Source: Allobosea sp. 117 (GTDB taxonomy: Bacteria; Pseudomonadota; Alphaproteobacteria; Rhizobiales; Xanthobacteraceae). From it: a DNA stretch of 64,000 nt. The stretch spans positions 186,001-250,000 of the forward strand of contig NZ_JNLC01000016.1 of assembly GCF_000702305.1 (NCBI RefSeq), written 5' to 3'. Shown here piece by piece: positions 1 to 8,778 of this stretch. The position numbers and the translations under genes were made by a program. The notes under the pieces are model-generated. The model saw nothing but the letters and a program-made list of their open reading frames with translations. It ran no database searches and was not told where the DNA came from. The first letter of the stretch is position 1, and every line of letters begins with the position of its first letter.

Positions 1-34
1 ACAGCGATGTCCGTCCAGGACCTGGAACCGTTCG

Positions 35-60
35 CGAGGCCTCATTCCCGGCTGGCCTCG
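35..60. terminator. Inverted repeat downstream of antiporter gene
   Basis: CGAGGCC (35-41) and GGCCTCG (54-60) form a perfect 7-bp inverted repeat with a 12-nt loop, about 75 bp past the stop of the minus-strand antiporter gene. There is no T-run, so termination is only a guess. Otherwise bases 1-135 hold no gene that I can recognise. Confidence 0.25.
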
Positions 61-135
61 TGAGCTGCGCGGGGCGGCAACACGCGCTCCCTCAGTTGCC
101 GTCCCGCGATCCCGTCCAGCCCCTCGCTTCAGGCC

Positions 136-1941
136 TCAATGCCGGCGCCGCGCACGTTCCCGCGCAGTGCGGCGCTGCCCGAGGAGGCGCGCCAGCGCCG
201 CGCCGTTGAGGATGCTCTTGTCGCGCTCCTCGACATCGTCGTCGAAGCTCAGGCCCGCCAGTGTCACCCGGTCGTCCTCGACAGCGCGCACCACCAGCGT
301 CGCGCCGCCGAGCTGCAGGCGGTTACCGACGGCCGGGCGCTCGTCGAAGCGGTCGGCGAACAGGTCGGCGATGGTCAGGTCGCGCTCGAGCAGATCGACT
401 GGCAGGCCGTAGAGATCGGATATGGCGGAGAGCAGAATATCGCCCCGGAACGGGAAGGCGGCGGCGAGTTCGGCGTCGGGCCTGTCCTCGCCGGCGACGA
501 ACAGCCGGTCCAGCCGCGCGACGCGCTCGGGGGGTGATAGCAGATAGGCATAGTCGCCCTTGCGCGGCTGGCCGGCCTCGTCGGCGCTGAGGATGGAACC
601 GTCACGCACCACTAGCAGGAGGCGCGCCCAGTTCGGCAGCGTGCCGTGGCTCAGCACCGGGCTACCGGCGGCGACCGGATAGGCGACAAGCTCATAGTCG
701 AGCTGGCCGGGCAAATCGATCTCGAAACGCCGTGCCTCGCGGAGCGGCTCCGGCAATGCGACGCCGAGCCGCCGCGCGGCATAGGTCAGCGTCCAGCCCT
801 GCACCACCAGCGACACCAGCACGACGGTGAAGGCGACGTTGAAATAGACCTCGGCGCTCGGCACGGAGGCGAGCGTCGGAATGGTGGCGAGGAAGATCGA
901 GACGGCACCACGCAGTCCGACCCAGGAGATGTAGGCCGTCTCGTTGGTCTTGAAGCCGAAGGGGGCAAGGCACAACCACACCGCGGCCGGGCGGCCGATC
1001 ACGATCAGGAACACCGCGATGCCGAAGGCCGGCAGCGCATATTCCATCACCTTGGAGGGTGTCACCAGCAGCCCCAGCATGACGAACATCACGAGCTGGC
1101 AGAGCCAGGTAGCGGCGTCGTGGAAGCTGACGATGGAGGGCAGCGCGCGCACCGGCCGGTTGCCGAGCACGAGGCCCGCCAGATAGACAGCGAGGAAGCC
1201 GGAGCCGTCGGCAACCGCGGTCAGCGCATAGATCAGCAGCGCGGCGCCGACCGAGAGCAGCGCGTGCAGGCCGCTCGGCAGATCGAAGCGGTTCAGCAGC
1301 GCGGCGAGTCCGAGGCCGCCAGCGACACCGATCGCGGACCCCAGGACCGCCTGCTGCCCAACAGTGAGCAGCACCTCCCAGCCGGGCGCATGGCCTCCCG
1401 CCGCGATCAGCTCCACGAGGGTGATCGACAGCAGGATGGCGACCGGATCGTTGGTCGCCGATTCGATCTCCAGCACCGCGCCGACGCGCTTCTTGAGCTG
1501 CAGGCCGCCGGCCTTGAGCAGGAAGAACACCGCCGCCGCGTCGGTGGAGGCGACCACCGAGCCGACCAGCAGCGCCTCCAGCGGCGGCAGTCCGAGCACC
1601 AGCATGGCGAGCCCGCCGACGAGGGTGGCGGTGATCAGCACGCCGACCGTCGAGAGCATCACGGCCGGCCCCAGCGTGCCGCGGAAACTCGACATGCGGG
1701 TGCGCAGCCCGCCGTCGAACAGGATGATGGCGAGCGCCGCCGAGCCGACGATGTAGGTCGCGCGATAGTCGCTGAAATGGATCTGGCCTGGCCCGTCCTC
1801 GCCGGCCAGCATGCCGATGACGAGGAAGACGAGCAGCAGGGGGGCGCCGAAGCGCGAGGCGACGAGGCTGGAGAAGATGCCGAGCACCATCAGGGCGGCG
1901 GCGGCGAGCAGGAGGATATTGGTGAGAGTGATCGTCTCCAT
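136..1941 (-). CDS. Potassium/proton antiporter (CvrA/NhaP2-like)
   Basis: This is a 601-aa inner-membrane cation/proton antiporter of the CPA1 type. Residues 1-390 are a run of about twelve hydrophobic segments matching a Na+/H+ exchanger domain. They include STDAAAVF near 132 and the ESATNDP motif near 160-166, whose Asp is the usual ion-binding residue of the family. The soluble C-terminus (about 400-580) looks like a TrkA_C regulatory domain followed by a CorC/HlyC-type domain, the architecture of K+/H+ antiporters that export K+ and adjust cytoplasmic pH. The length fits the family. The gene stands alone, with unrelated genes on either side. Function is inferred from architecture; K+ versus Na+ specificity cannot be read from the sequence. 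Confidence 0.9.
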   Translation of the reverse strand: METITLTNILLLAAAALMVLGIFSSLVASRFGAPLLLVFLVIGMLAGEDGPGQIHFSDYRATYIVGSAALAIILFDGGLRTRMSSFRGTLGPAVMLSTVGVLITATLVGGLAMLVLGLPPLEALLVGSVVASTDAAAVFFLLKAGGLQLKKRVGAVLEIESATNDPVAILLSITLVELIAAGGHAPGWEVLLTVGQQAVLGSAIGVAGGLGLAALLNRFDLPSGLHALLSVGAALLIYALTAVADGSGFLAVYLAGLVLGNRPVRALPSIVSFHDAATWLCQLVMFVMLGLLVTPSKVMEYALPAFGIAVFLIVIGRPAAVWLCLAPFGFKTNETAYISWVGLRGAVSIFLATIPTLASVPSAEVYFNVAFTVVLVSLVVQGWTLTYAARRLGVALPEPLREARRFEIDLPGQLDYELVAYPVAAGSPVLSHGTLPNWARLLLVVRDGSILSADEAGQPRKGDYAYLLSPPERVARLDRLFVAGEDRPDAELAAAFPFRGDILLSAISDLYGLPVDLLERDLTIADLFADRFDERPAVGNRLQLGGATLVVRAVEDDRVTLAGLSFDDDVEERDKSILNGAALARLLGQRRTARERARRRH

Positions 1942-2062
1942 GCCGCCTCGTGGTCTCCATCCGTCGCCCGAGTGGAAAATCTCGGGGGCGTTTCGGGCAT
2001 TTCTGGGAGGCAGGGAACGTTGCGGAAGGTTTTTTTAGCCGGAAGGCGAAGATTTTCGCCGC

Positions 2063-3322
2063 CTACCAGCCCCCAAGCCAGGCCGGTGGCTCGGCAAAGC
2101 CGAGGAAGCCGAGCGCACCCCGCGCGGCGGCATGGCCGGTGGCGAAGCAGACCTGCAGCAGATAGCCGCCAGTCGGCGCCTCCCAGTCGAGCATTTCGCC
2201 GGCAACGAAGCAGCCCGGCCGGGCGCGCAGCATCAGCCCACCATCGACCGCCCCGCGCATGACGCCTCCGGCCGAGGAGATGGCGCGCCCGATCGGCGCC
2301 ACCGCGTTGACGCGCAGCGGCACCGCCTTGACGAGGCGCGCCAGCGCGGCCGGCTCGGCGGGCAGCGGACCGGCCTCGCGCATCAGCGCGACCGCGACCG
2401 GCACCAGCCCGGCGGCCTTGCGCAGCCGATTGGCGGTCGTCTCGCCCTTGCGCGCGGCGGCGAGGCGGGTGGCGATCTGCTCCTCCGACAGGTCCGGCCG
2501 CAGGTCGAGCCGCAGATCCGCCTGCCCTTCCCGCGCGATCGCCTCGCGCGGTGCGCCACCGAGCGCATAGACCGCGCCGCCTTCGAGACCGCCCTCGGTC
2601 ACCACCGCCTCGCCCCGCACCTGCCGGTCGCCGAGCGTGAGCGCGATGCGCTTCAGCGGCGTGCCGGCGAAACGTTCCGCAACGAGCGGCGACCAGTCGA
2701 TCCGTAGCCCGGCATTGGCGGGCTCCAGCGGCGCCAGCCCGACTCCGGCGGCGGCGAGAACCGGCACCCAGCCGCCGTCGCTGCCGAGGCGCGGCCAGCT
2801 CGCGCCGCCAAGCGCGAGGATGGTCGTATCCGCGCGGATCGCGACATCGCCTTCCGGCGTCTCGAAGGTCAGCCGGCCATCACCGTCCCAGCCGGTCCAG
2901 AGATGGCGGGTGGCGAGGCGGACGCCGAGACCGTCCAGCCGCGCCAGCCAGGCGCGCAGCAGCGGCGAGGCCTTGAAGCTCTCCGGAAAGATACGCCCGC
3001 TCGACCCGACGAAAGTGGGCTCGCCCAGCTCCTCGGCGAGCGCCCGCAGCCGCGACGGCGGGAAGGCGTCGAGCATCGGGGTGAGCCAGTCCACCGCCGC
3101 GCCATAGCGGGCGAGGAAGCGCTCGCGCGGTTCGGAATGGGTAAGGTTCAGCCCGCCGCGCCCGGCGAGCAGGAATTTGCGCGCCGGCGAGGCCATGCGC
3201 TCGAAGATCGTGACGCGACACCCCGCCTCGGCCAGCGTCTGCGCCGCGATAAGCCCGGCCGGTCCGGCGCCGATCACGGCGACATGGGGAGATCGCGAGT
3301 CGTTGTCGGAAGCTAGCGTCAC
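2063..3322 (-). CDS. HI0933-like NAD(P)/FAD-dependent oxidoreductase
   Basis: This is a flavoprotein of the HI0933/BaiN family (the TIGR03862-type subgroup), about 419 aa from a GTG start. The N-terminus carries the dinucleotide motif GAGPAG followed by a basic/acidic loop (IFERM) typical of FAD binding. The C-terminus has the family-typical stretches AGGVMRGAVDGGLML and GEMLDWEAPTGGYLLQ. The reading frame stays open upstream to an ATG at 3451, but the conserved domain begins just after the GTG at 3322 and the upstream residues are low-complexity, so I chose 3322. No substrate is known for most members. It sits alone, with a 232-bp gap to recJ. Confidence 0.82.
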   Translation of the reverse strand: MTLASDNDSRSPHVAVIGAGPAGLIAAQTLAEAGCRVTIFERMASPARKFLLAGRGGLNLTHSEPRERFLARYGAAVDWLTPMLDAFPPSRLRALAEELGEPTFVGSSGRIFPESFKASPLLRAWLARLDGLGVRLATRHLWTGWDGDGRLTFETPEGDVAIRADTTILALGGASWPRLGSDGGWVPVLAAAGVGLAPLEPANAGLRIDWSPLVAERFAGTPLKRIALTLGDRQVRGEAVVTEGGLEGGAVYALGGAPREAIAREGQADLRLDLRPDLSEEQIATRLAAARKGETTANRLRKAAGLVPVAVALMREAGPLPAEPAALARLVKAVPLRVNAVAPIGRAISSAGGVMRGAVDGGLMLRARPGCFVAGEMLDWEAPTGGYLLQVCFATGHAAARGALGFLGFAEPPAWLGGW

Positions 3323-3497
3323 GGGCTGACACCACGATTCAGGCGCGGCTCCGCAAACGGGCGGAAGACGAGTCGTTCCAGCGGCTTGGCGCGGGGACCT
3401 GAGAGGCCGATTCCGCCGTGCGTGGTTGAAGTCGAGGCATGTACGGGGCAACTGTCACATGATGCGGCGCTTCGTGTGACGGTTCCACGGCTTCGCA

Positions 3498-3529
3498 GAT
3501 CGATTCCGGCGCCTGCCGGATCGATTCCG
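3498..3529. repeat. 11-bp direct repeat, 21-bp period
   Basis: GATCGATTCCG occurs at 3498-3508 and again at 3519-3529, a spacing of exactly two helical turns. It lies in the gap between recJ and the flavoprotein gene, about 180-205 bp upstream of the latter's start. It could be a tandem binding site; this is inference only. Confidence 0.5.
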
Positions 3530-3554
3530 CTCCCGTCCGCAATGCATTGAATAG

Positions 3555-5399
3555 TCATAGCTTCTCGGCATCCGCTAGGTCGCTGAGGCGCAGGCTCACC
3601 TGCGTCCTGCCCTGCCAGCTATCGACCTCCAGCATGCCGGCCGCGTGCACCAGCCGGCCGCGCGCGGCGAGCAGCGCCTGACCCAGCGGGGCGTTGGCGG
3701 CGCGGAAGGCGACGCCGGAGAGGATGCTGCCGTCGTTCGCCCGCAGGCGCACCCGCACCTGATCGGCACTTCCGGCCTCGGCATAGATCACGCGGTGGCC
3801 GGGAAAGGCGAAGACCGGCTGCGGATTGCCGGCGCCATAGGGGCCGGCGCGCTCGACGAGATCGATCAGCTCGGGCGTCGCCGCGCCGGCACTGAGCGCG
3901 CCGTCGATGGCGAGCTCGTCTACCGCCCGTGCATCGGCCACGGTGTCGGCGAGCACGGCTTCGAGATGGGCACGCAGCGCGCCGAGATTGTCGCGCTCGA
4001 TGGTGAGACCGGCCGCCATCGCGTGGCCGCCGCCCTTCACGAGGATGCCGGCCGCCACCGCCGCGCGCACCGCACGGCCGATGTCGACGCCGGGAATCGA
4101 GCGGGCCGAGCCCGCGCCGAGCGCGCCGGTGAAGGCGACGGCGAGCGCCGGGCGGCCGAACTTCTCCTTCAGCCGGGCGGCGACGAGACCGACGACGCCG
4201 GGATGCCAGCCCTGCCCGGAGGCGAGAATCACCGCCCCCTGCCCCTCGCGGCCGAGCGCGGCTTCCGCCTCGGCCTCGGCTTCCGCGAGGATCGCCTTCT
4301 CCACCACCTGCCGCTCGGCGTTCAGCCGGTTCAGCTCGGCGGCGATGGCGCCCGCCTCGGCGGGATCGCGGGTGAGCAGCAGCCGCGTGCCGAGCGTCGC
4401 GTCGCCGATGCGCCCGCCGGCGTTGATGCGCGGACCGAGCAGGAAGCCGAGATGCCACGCCTTGGGCGGACCGGAAAGCCGCGCGACATCCATCAGCGCG
4501 GTCAGGCCCGGCCGCTCGCGGCGGCGCAGGGCGAGGAGCCCCTTGGTGACGAAGGCGCGGTTGAGGCCGACGAGCGGCACCACGTCGGCCACCGTGCCGA
4601 GCGCGACAAGGTCGAGCGCCGCCAGCAGGTCTGGCTCGGGCCGTGCCTCGCCCCACCATCCGCGCCGCCGCAGCTCACGTACCAGCGCCACCGCAACCAC
4701 GAAGGCGAGCCCGGCGGCGCAGAGATGGCCGAGGCCGGAGAGGTCGTCGGCGCGGTTCGGGTTCACCAGCGCGGCGACCTCCGGCAGCGCCTCACCAGCT
4801 TGGTGATGATCGACGACCACCACGTCGAGGCCGAGCTCGTGCGCGCGGGCGAAGGGCTCGAAGCTGGTGGTGCCGCAGTCGACGGTGACGAGGAGGCGCG
4901 TGCCGCGCGTCGCCAGCGCCTCGATGGCGCCGATATTCGGGCCGTAGCCCTCGAAGATGCGGTCCGGGATGTGGAAGAAGGGATCGAGGCCGGCGGCGCG
5001 CAAAACCTCGACCAGCAGTGCGGTCGAGGTGGCGCCGTCGACATCGTAGTCGCCGAACACGGCCACCTGCTCGCCGCGCATCACGGCGCCCGCGAGGCGT
5101 TCGACCGCAGCACCCATGCCGGTGAGCACATCAGGGTCCGGCAGCAGGCGGCGCACGGTGGGATCGAGCCAACCCTCCACCTCGTCGACCGGCACGCCGC
5201 GCCCGGCGAGCACGCGGGCCAGCAGCTCCGGCACGCCGTGACGCTGGACGATGGCGAGGCTCGCCTGCGCGCCGCGCGCATCCAGCCGGTCGCGCCAGAA
5301 GCGGCCGGTGGCGGAACTCTCGACGCCGAGAAAGGGGCGCGGCGGCGGTGCCGCGGTCGGCGCCGGGAGCGGATTGGAGGCGGAAAGACTCATGCGCAC
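3555..5399 (-). CDS. recJ: Single-stranded-DNA-specific exonuclease RecJ
   Basis: RecJ is a 5'-3' single-strand DNA exonuclease acting in recombinational and mismatch repair. The 614-aa product carries the DHH-family metal-binding motifs: GDYDVDGAT (about 116-124) and VVVDHH (about 194-199). The DHHA1-like segment with INAGGRIGDA and the GGGHAMAAG motif follow. The length is normal for RecJ. Two ATG codons lie close together (5399 and 5393), and either could be the start. In many Rhizobiales recJ follows hom-glpX; here it lies about 6 kb away with other genes between. Confidence 0.95.
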   Translation of the reverse strand: MRMSLSASNPLPAPTAAPPPRPFLGVESSATGRFWRDRLDARGAQASLAIVQRHGVPELLARVLAGRGVPVDEVEGWLDPTVRRLLPDPDVLTGMGAAVERLAGAVMRGEQVAVFGDYDVDGATSTALLVEVLRAAGLDPFFHIPDRIFEGYGPNIGAIEALATRGTRLLVTVDCGTTSFEPFARAHELGLDVVVVDHHQAGEALPEVAALVNPNRADDLSGLGHLCAAGLAFVVAVALVRELRRRGWWGEARPEPDLLAALDLVALGTVADVVPLVGLNRAFVTKGLLALRRRERPGLTALMDVARLSGPPKAWHLGFLLGPRINAGGRIGDATLGTRLLLTRDPAEAGAIAAELNRLNAERQVVEKAILAEAEAEAEAALGREGQGAVILASGQGWHPGVVGLVAARLKEKFGRPALAVAFTGALGAGSARSIPGVDIGRAVRAAVAAGILVKGGGHAMAAGLTIERDNLGALRAHLEAVLADTVADARAVDELAIDGALSAGAATPELIDLVERAGPYGAGNPQPVFAFPGHRVIYAEAGSADQVRVRLRANDGSILSGVAFRAANAPLGQALLAARGRLVHAAGMLEVDSWQGRTQVSLRLSDLADAEKL

Positions 5400-5454
5400 G
5401 ATAGAGCCCGAAGCGGGCGCCCGCGTCGAGAGCCGCAGCGCGGCTCAGGCAGGC

Positions 5455-6081
5455 TCAGCGCGCGAAGCTGCGGCGGATGAGGTCGCGATAGAGCAGGATC
5501 TGCTTCGGCAGGATGCTCGGGTCTTTCAAGGCCCGGCCCATGACAAGCCCGCCCTCGATGATGGTCGAGACCATGTCGGCGAGCGCGTCGAGGTCGACGG
5601 GCTCGGACGGCGGATAGCGCTTGGCCACGGCGTCGAGGCGCGCGCGGAAGCGGCGGCGCCAGGCGAGCACACTCTCCGCATTCAGTGCGTGGACGGTCTG
5701 GTCAAATAATTGATCCTGGTAGCACAGCGTCGCGACGAGGCAGCCGGGATGCACCTCCTCCAGCTCCGCCATCATCTCCGCGAACAGGCGCAAGGCGATC
5801 AGCAGCCCGTGAAGCGGGTCGTCGTTCAGTTCGTCCGCGCGGCGGAACAGCTCGTCCATGATCGCCCGCTCATGATCGAGGTGCCGGCGCAGCAGCGCCC
5901 GCGCGAGATCGTTCTTGTCCTTGAAGTGATAGAAGAAACCGCTCTTGGTGATGCCCACCCCGGCGATCAGCTCGTCGATCGATGTCGACGCGAAGCCCTT
6001 GGCGAGGATCGAGCGCTCGGCGAGGTCGAGCAGGCGCTTCCTGGTGTCGGTGCGGCGGCGCGGCGTGGTAGTGTCGAGCAT
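5455..6081 (-). CDS. TetR/AcrR family transcriptional regulator
   Basis: This 208-aa protein has a TetR-type helix-turn-helix at about residues 14-62 (RKRLLDLAERSILAKGF, then SIDELIAGVGITKSGFFYHF). A helical ligand-binding domain with an ATLCYQDQLF segment follows. The ATG at 6081 has no strong Shine-Dalgarno, and the region just upstream holds the small palindrome TACC-TTG-GGTA. The gene is divergent from the homocysteine methyltransferase-like gene at 6306, so by family habit it may repress itself and that neighbour. The ligand is unknown. Confidence 0.88.
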   Translation of the reverse strand: MLDTTTPRRRTDTRKRLLDLAERSILAKGFASTSIDELIAGVGITKSGFFYHFKDKNDLARALLRRHLDHERAIMDELFRRADELNDDPLHGLLIALRLFAEMMAELEEVHPGCLVATLCYQDQLFDQTVHALNAESVLAWRRRFRARLDAVAKRYPPSEPVDLDALADMVSTIIEGGLVMGRALKDPSILPKQILLYRDLIRRSFAR

Positions 6082-6090
6082 GGCTTACTT

Positions 6091-6101
6091 TACCTTGGGT
6101 A
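6091..6101. promoter_or_regulatory. Candidate operator of the tetR-like gene
   Basis: TACC (6091-6094), TTG, GGTA (6098-6101) is a short palindrome 10-20 bp upstream of the tetR-like start codon, overlapping where its ribosome site would lie. TetR regulators usually bind palindromes in the divergent gap. The site is short, so confidence is low. Confidence 0.3.
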
Positions 6102-6305
6102 CAGTTCAGCACATCGCGTCCGGCCGCGGAGCCGCCCGGACCACTTGACCGGCTTAGCCAAACATCTGTGAATGCAGGATGAATTGATTGCGACCTGTGA
6201 GTGTACCACGCGCCTGCTAGAAGCCGCCGGCAGGACAGGCGATACCGGCGCCCATTCCCGGCATGGTCGGCAACCGGGCGGGAACACTTCTGAGGATCTT
6301 CGATC

Positions 6306-7274
6306 ATGACTCATCGTCACGCCAGATATCGCCACCAGCTTCCGCTCCTGTCGGAGACCGTCTTCATCATGGACGGCGGCATGGAGACCACCTTCATCTT
6401 CCATGAAGGCGTCGAGCTGCCTTATTTCGCGTCCATCGACCTGATGAGGACGGATGAGGGGCGCGAGCGCCTGCGCTCCTATTACACGCGCTTCCTCTCG
6501 CTTGCCCGCGACCGCGGCGCCGGCTTCGTGATCGACGGCCCGAACTGGCGGGCAAGCCCGGACTGGGCGCCGAAGCTCGGCCTCTCCACGGACGAGATGA
6601 TGGAGCTTAACCGCGCCAGCATCGATCTCATGGCCGATCTGCGCGAGCGCTTCGGGACGCCGTCGACGCCGATCGTGATCGCCGGCGTCGTCGGGCCGCG
6701 CGGCGACGGCTATCAGCCGGGCGCGATGATGTCCGTCGAGGAGGCGGCGCGCTACCATGCGCGGCAGATCGAGACCTTCGCCGACACCGCCGCCGACATG
6801 GTGAGCGCCTATACGCTCAACTATGTCGAGGAGGCGATCGGTGTCGCGCTTGCCGCGCAGGCGGTGGACATGCCCTCGACCATCTCCTTCACGCTGGAGA
6901 CCGACGGACGGCTGCCGAGCGGGCAGAGCCTGCGCGAGGCAATCGAGCAGGTGGACGCGGCAACCGGCGCCGCGCCGGCCTATTTCATGATCAACTGCGC
7001 CCACCCGACGCATTTCCAGAACGTCGTCGCCGAGGGCGGGGCGTGGCTCGACCGCATCCGCGGCCTGCGCGCCAACGCCTCGATGCGCAGCCATGCCGAG
7101 CTCGATTCCGCGCCGGACCTCGACGCCGGCAATCCGGTCGAGCTCGGCCGGCAGTATCGCGACCTGCGCAGCCGGATGCGGAACCTCAACATCCTCGGAG
7201 GCTGCTGCGGCACCGACTTCCGGCATGTCGAGCAGATCTGCCTCGCCTGCCTGCCGGAGCCGCAGGCGGCTTAG
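6306..7274 (+). CDS. Homocysteine S-methyltransferase family protein
   Basis: This 322-aa TIM-barrel protein is of the homocysteine-binding (S-methyltransferase/BHMT) family. Family marks are MDGGMETTF near 22-30, the first zinc cysteine in MINCAHP (Cys231), and the paired zinc cysteines in LGGCCGTD (Cys300, Cys301). The three-Cys site activates the thiol of homocysteine, so the chemistry is probably methyl transfer to homocysteine or a related thiol. The methyl donor is unknown. There is no cobalamin or folate domain, so it is not MetH. It is divergent from a TetR gene, which suggests induction by a small molecule. Confidence 0.85.
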   Translation: MTHRHARYRHQLPLLSETVFIMDGGMETTFIFHEGVELPYFASIDLMRTDEGRERLRSYYTRFLSLARDRGAGFVIDGPNWRASPDWAPKLGLSTDEMMELNRASIDLMADLRERFGTPSTPIVIAGVVGPRGDGYQPGAMMSVEEAARYHARQIETFADTAADMVSAYTLNYVEEAIGVALAAQAVDMPSTISFTLETDGRLPSGQSLREAIEQVDAATGAAPAYFMINCAHPTHFQNVVAEGGAWLDRIRGLRANASMRSHAELDSAPDLDAGNPVELGRQYRDLRSRMRNLNILGGCCGTDFRHVEQICLACLPEPQAA

Positions 7275-7388
7275 CCGGACACAGCCGCAACGTCATCAAG
7301 GTGTCGTCGTAACGTAACGCGAGCGACATGGGCTGGGCGGAGGAAGGGGCCACGGCGCAATGCCGGGTTCCGAAGGAGACCTCCGACC

Positions 7389-8741
7389 ATGAAACGCTCC
7401 GCCCTCCTCGCCGGCGTCGCGCTGGCGCTTCTCGCCGCGGCGCCGGCCCGCGCCGACCAGGCATATCCCGCGACGCTGGCCGGCCACGCCGTGCTGCCGG
7501 CGGCGAGCTTCGTCGAGATGCCGGCCGACGCGCCCGAGGACCTGAGGACCTCCGGCAAATACACGACGGGCAAGCGCGTCGACGCCATCGGCTCGGTCGA
7601 GGGCAAGTCCGGCGGCCGTCCCACCGGCGTGTCTCTGCCCTTCAAGGGCCAGCCGCGGCAGGGGCATTCCGGCATCAAGGTCATGCCCGACGGCTCGTTC
7701 TGGATCATCACCGACAACGGCATGGGCGCGAAGGCGAACAGCCCGGATTCGGCGCTGTACCTCAACCGCTACCGCATCGACTGGGCGAAGGGCGCGTTCG
7801 AGCCGGTGGAAACCGTCTTCCTCACCGACCCGGACAAGAAGGTGCCGTTCCGCATCGTCCACGAGGGCACCGAGAAGCGCTACCTGACCGGCGCCGATTT
7901 CGACATCGAGAGCTTCCAGATCATCGGCGACGACATCTGGTTCGGCGAGGAGTTCGGCCCCTATCTCATCAGGACCGACATGAAGGGCCGCGTACGCGCG
8001 GTGTTCGAGACGGTGGCCGGCGAGACGCCGGTACGCTCGCCGGACCACTACGCCGTCGCCTCCCCCGGCGCACCGAATGCCGCCACCGAGTTCAACGCCC
8101 GCCGCTCCAAGGGCTATGAGGGCATGGCCGCCTCCAAGGACGGCAGGTTCCTCTACGCGCTGCTCGAAGGTCCGCTCTGGGACGCGGCGAAGAAGGACTG
8201 GCAGAAGACCGTAGACGGCAAGGAATTCCTGCCGATCCTCGAATTTGACGTCGTCGGCCAGAAATGGACCGGGCGCATGTGGCAATACGTGCTGGAGCAG
8301 AACGGCAACGCCATCGGCGACTTCAACATGATCGACGCCACCACCGGCCTGATCATCGAGCGCGACAATGGCGAAGGCACCGCCGACAAGGCCTGCGCGC
8401 CCGGTACCAAGGGGCCGGACTGCTTCCACGACCTCGCCAAGTTCAAGCGCGTCTACAAGATCGAGCTGACCGACGCCAATGCCGGCCGGCCGGTGCGCAA
8501 GATCGGCCATATCGACCTGATGAAGATCGTCGATCCGGACAAGAAGGCGCTGAAGCCGCTCAATGACGGCGTGCTGACCTTCCCGTTCTTCACCATCGAG
8601 AATGTCGACGTGGTCGACGCCAGCCACATCGTGGTCGGCAACGACAACAACCTGCCGTTCTCCTCCTCGCGCGACCCGAAGAAGGCCGACGACAACGAGC
8701 TGATCCTCATCGAGGTCGGCGAGTTCCTGAAGGCGAAGTGA
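7389..8741 (+). CDS. Secreted esterase-like/phytase-like protein
   Basis: This 450-aa protein has a signal peptide (residues 1 to about 22, cut after PARA) and a 'phytase-like / esterase-like activity' domain. Supporting stretches are KVMPDGSFWIITDNGMG, IWFGEEFGPYLIRTD and EGMAASKDGRFLYALLEGP, which look like repeating blades of a beta-propeller. It is probably periplasmic or exported and may hydrolyse phosphate or carboxylic esters. The true substrate of this family is poorly established. A good AAGGAG ribosome site precedes the ATG. It converges with the DMT transporter gene. Confidence 0.8.
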   Translation: MKRSALLAGVALALLAAAPARADQAYPATLAGHAVLPAASFVEMPADAPEDLRTSGKYTTGKRVDAIGSVEGKSGGRPTGVSLPFKGQPRQGHSGIKVMPDGSFWIITDNGMGAKANSPDSALYLNRYRIDWAKGAFEPVETVFLTDPDKKVPFRIVHEGTEKRYLTGADFDIESFQIIGDDIWFGEEFGPYLIRTDMKGRVRAVFETVAGETPVRSPDHYAVASPGAPNAATEFNARRSKGYEGMAASKDGRFLYALLEGPLWDAAKKDWQKTVDGKEFLPILEFDVVGQKWTGRMWQYVLEQNGNAIGDFNMIDATTGLIIERDNGEGTADKACAPGTKGPDCFHDLAKFKRVYKIELTDANAGRPVRKIGHIDLMKIVDPDKKALKPLNDGVLTFPFFTIENVDVVDASHIVVGNDNNLPFSSSRDPKKADDNELILIEVGEFLKAK

Positions 8742-8751
8742 GCGACAGGGT

Positions 8752-8772
8752 CGGCCGGATCGCCTCCGGCCG
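8752..8772. terminator. Hairpin between convergent genes
   Basis: CGGCCGG (8752-8758) and CCGGCCG (8766-8772) form a perfect 7-bp stem with a 7-nt loop, placed in the 37-bp gap between convergent genes. There is no T-run. It is a plausible bidirectional stop. Confidence 0.45.
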
Positions 8773-8778
8773 GCCCGC

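Noticed and set aside
3645-5480. A 611-codon plus-strand frame opposite recJ
   Set aside because: It is a GC-driven shadow of recJ with Gly/Arg/His-rich composition and no domain.
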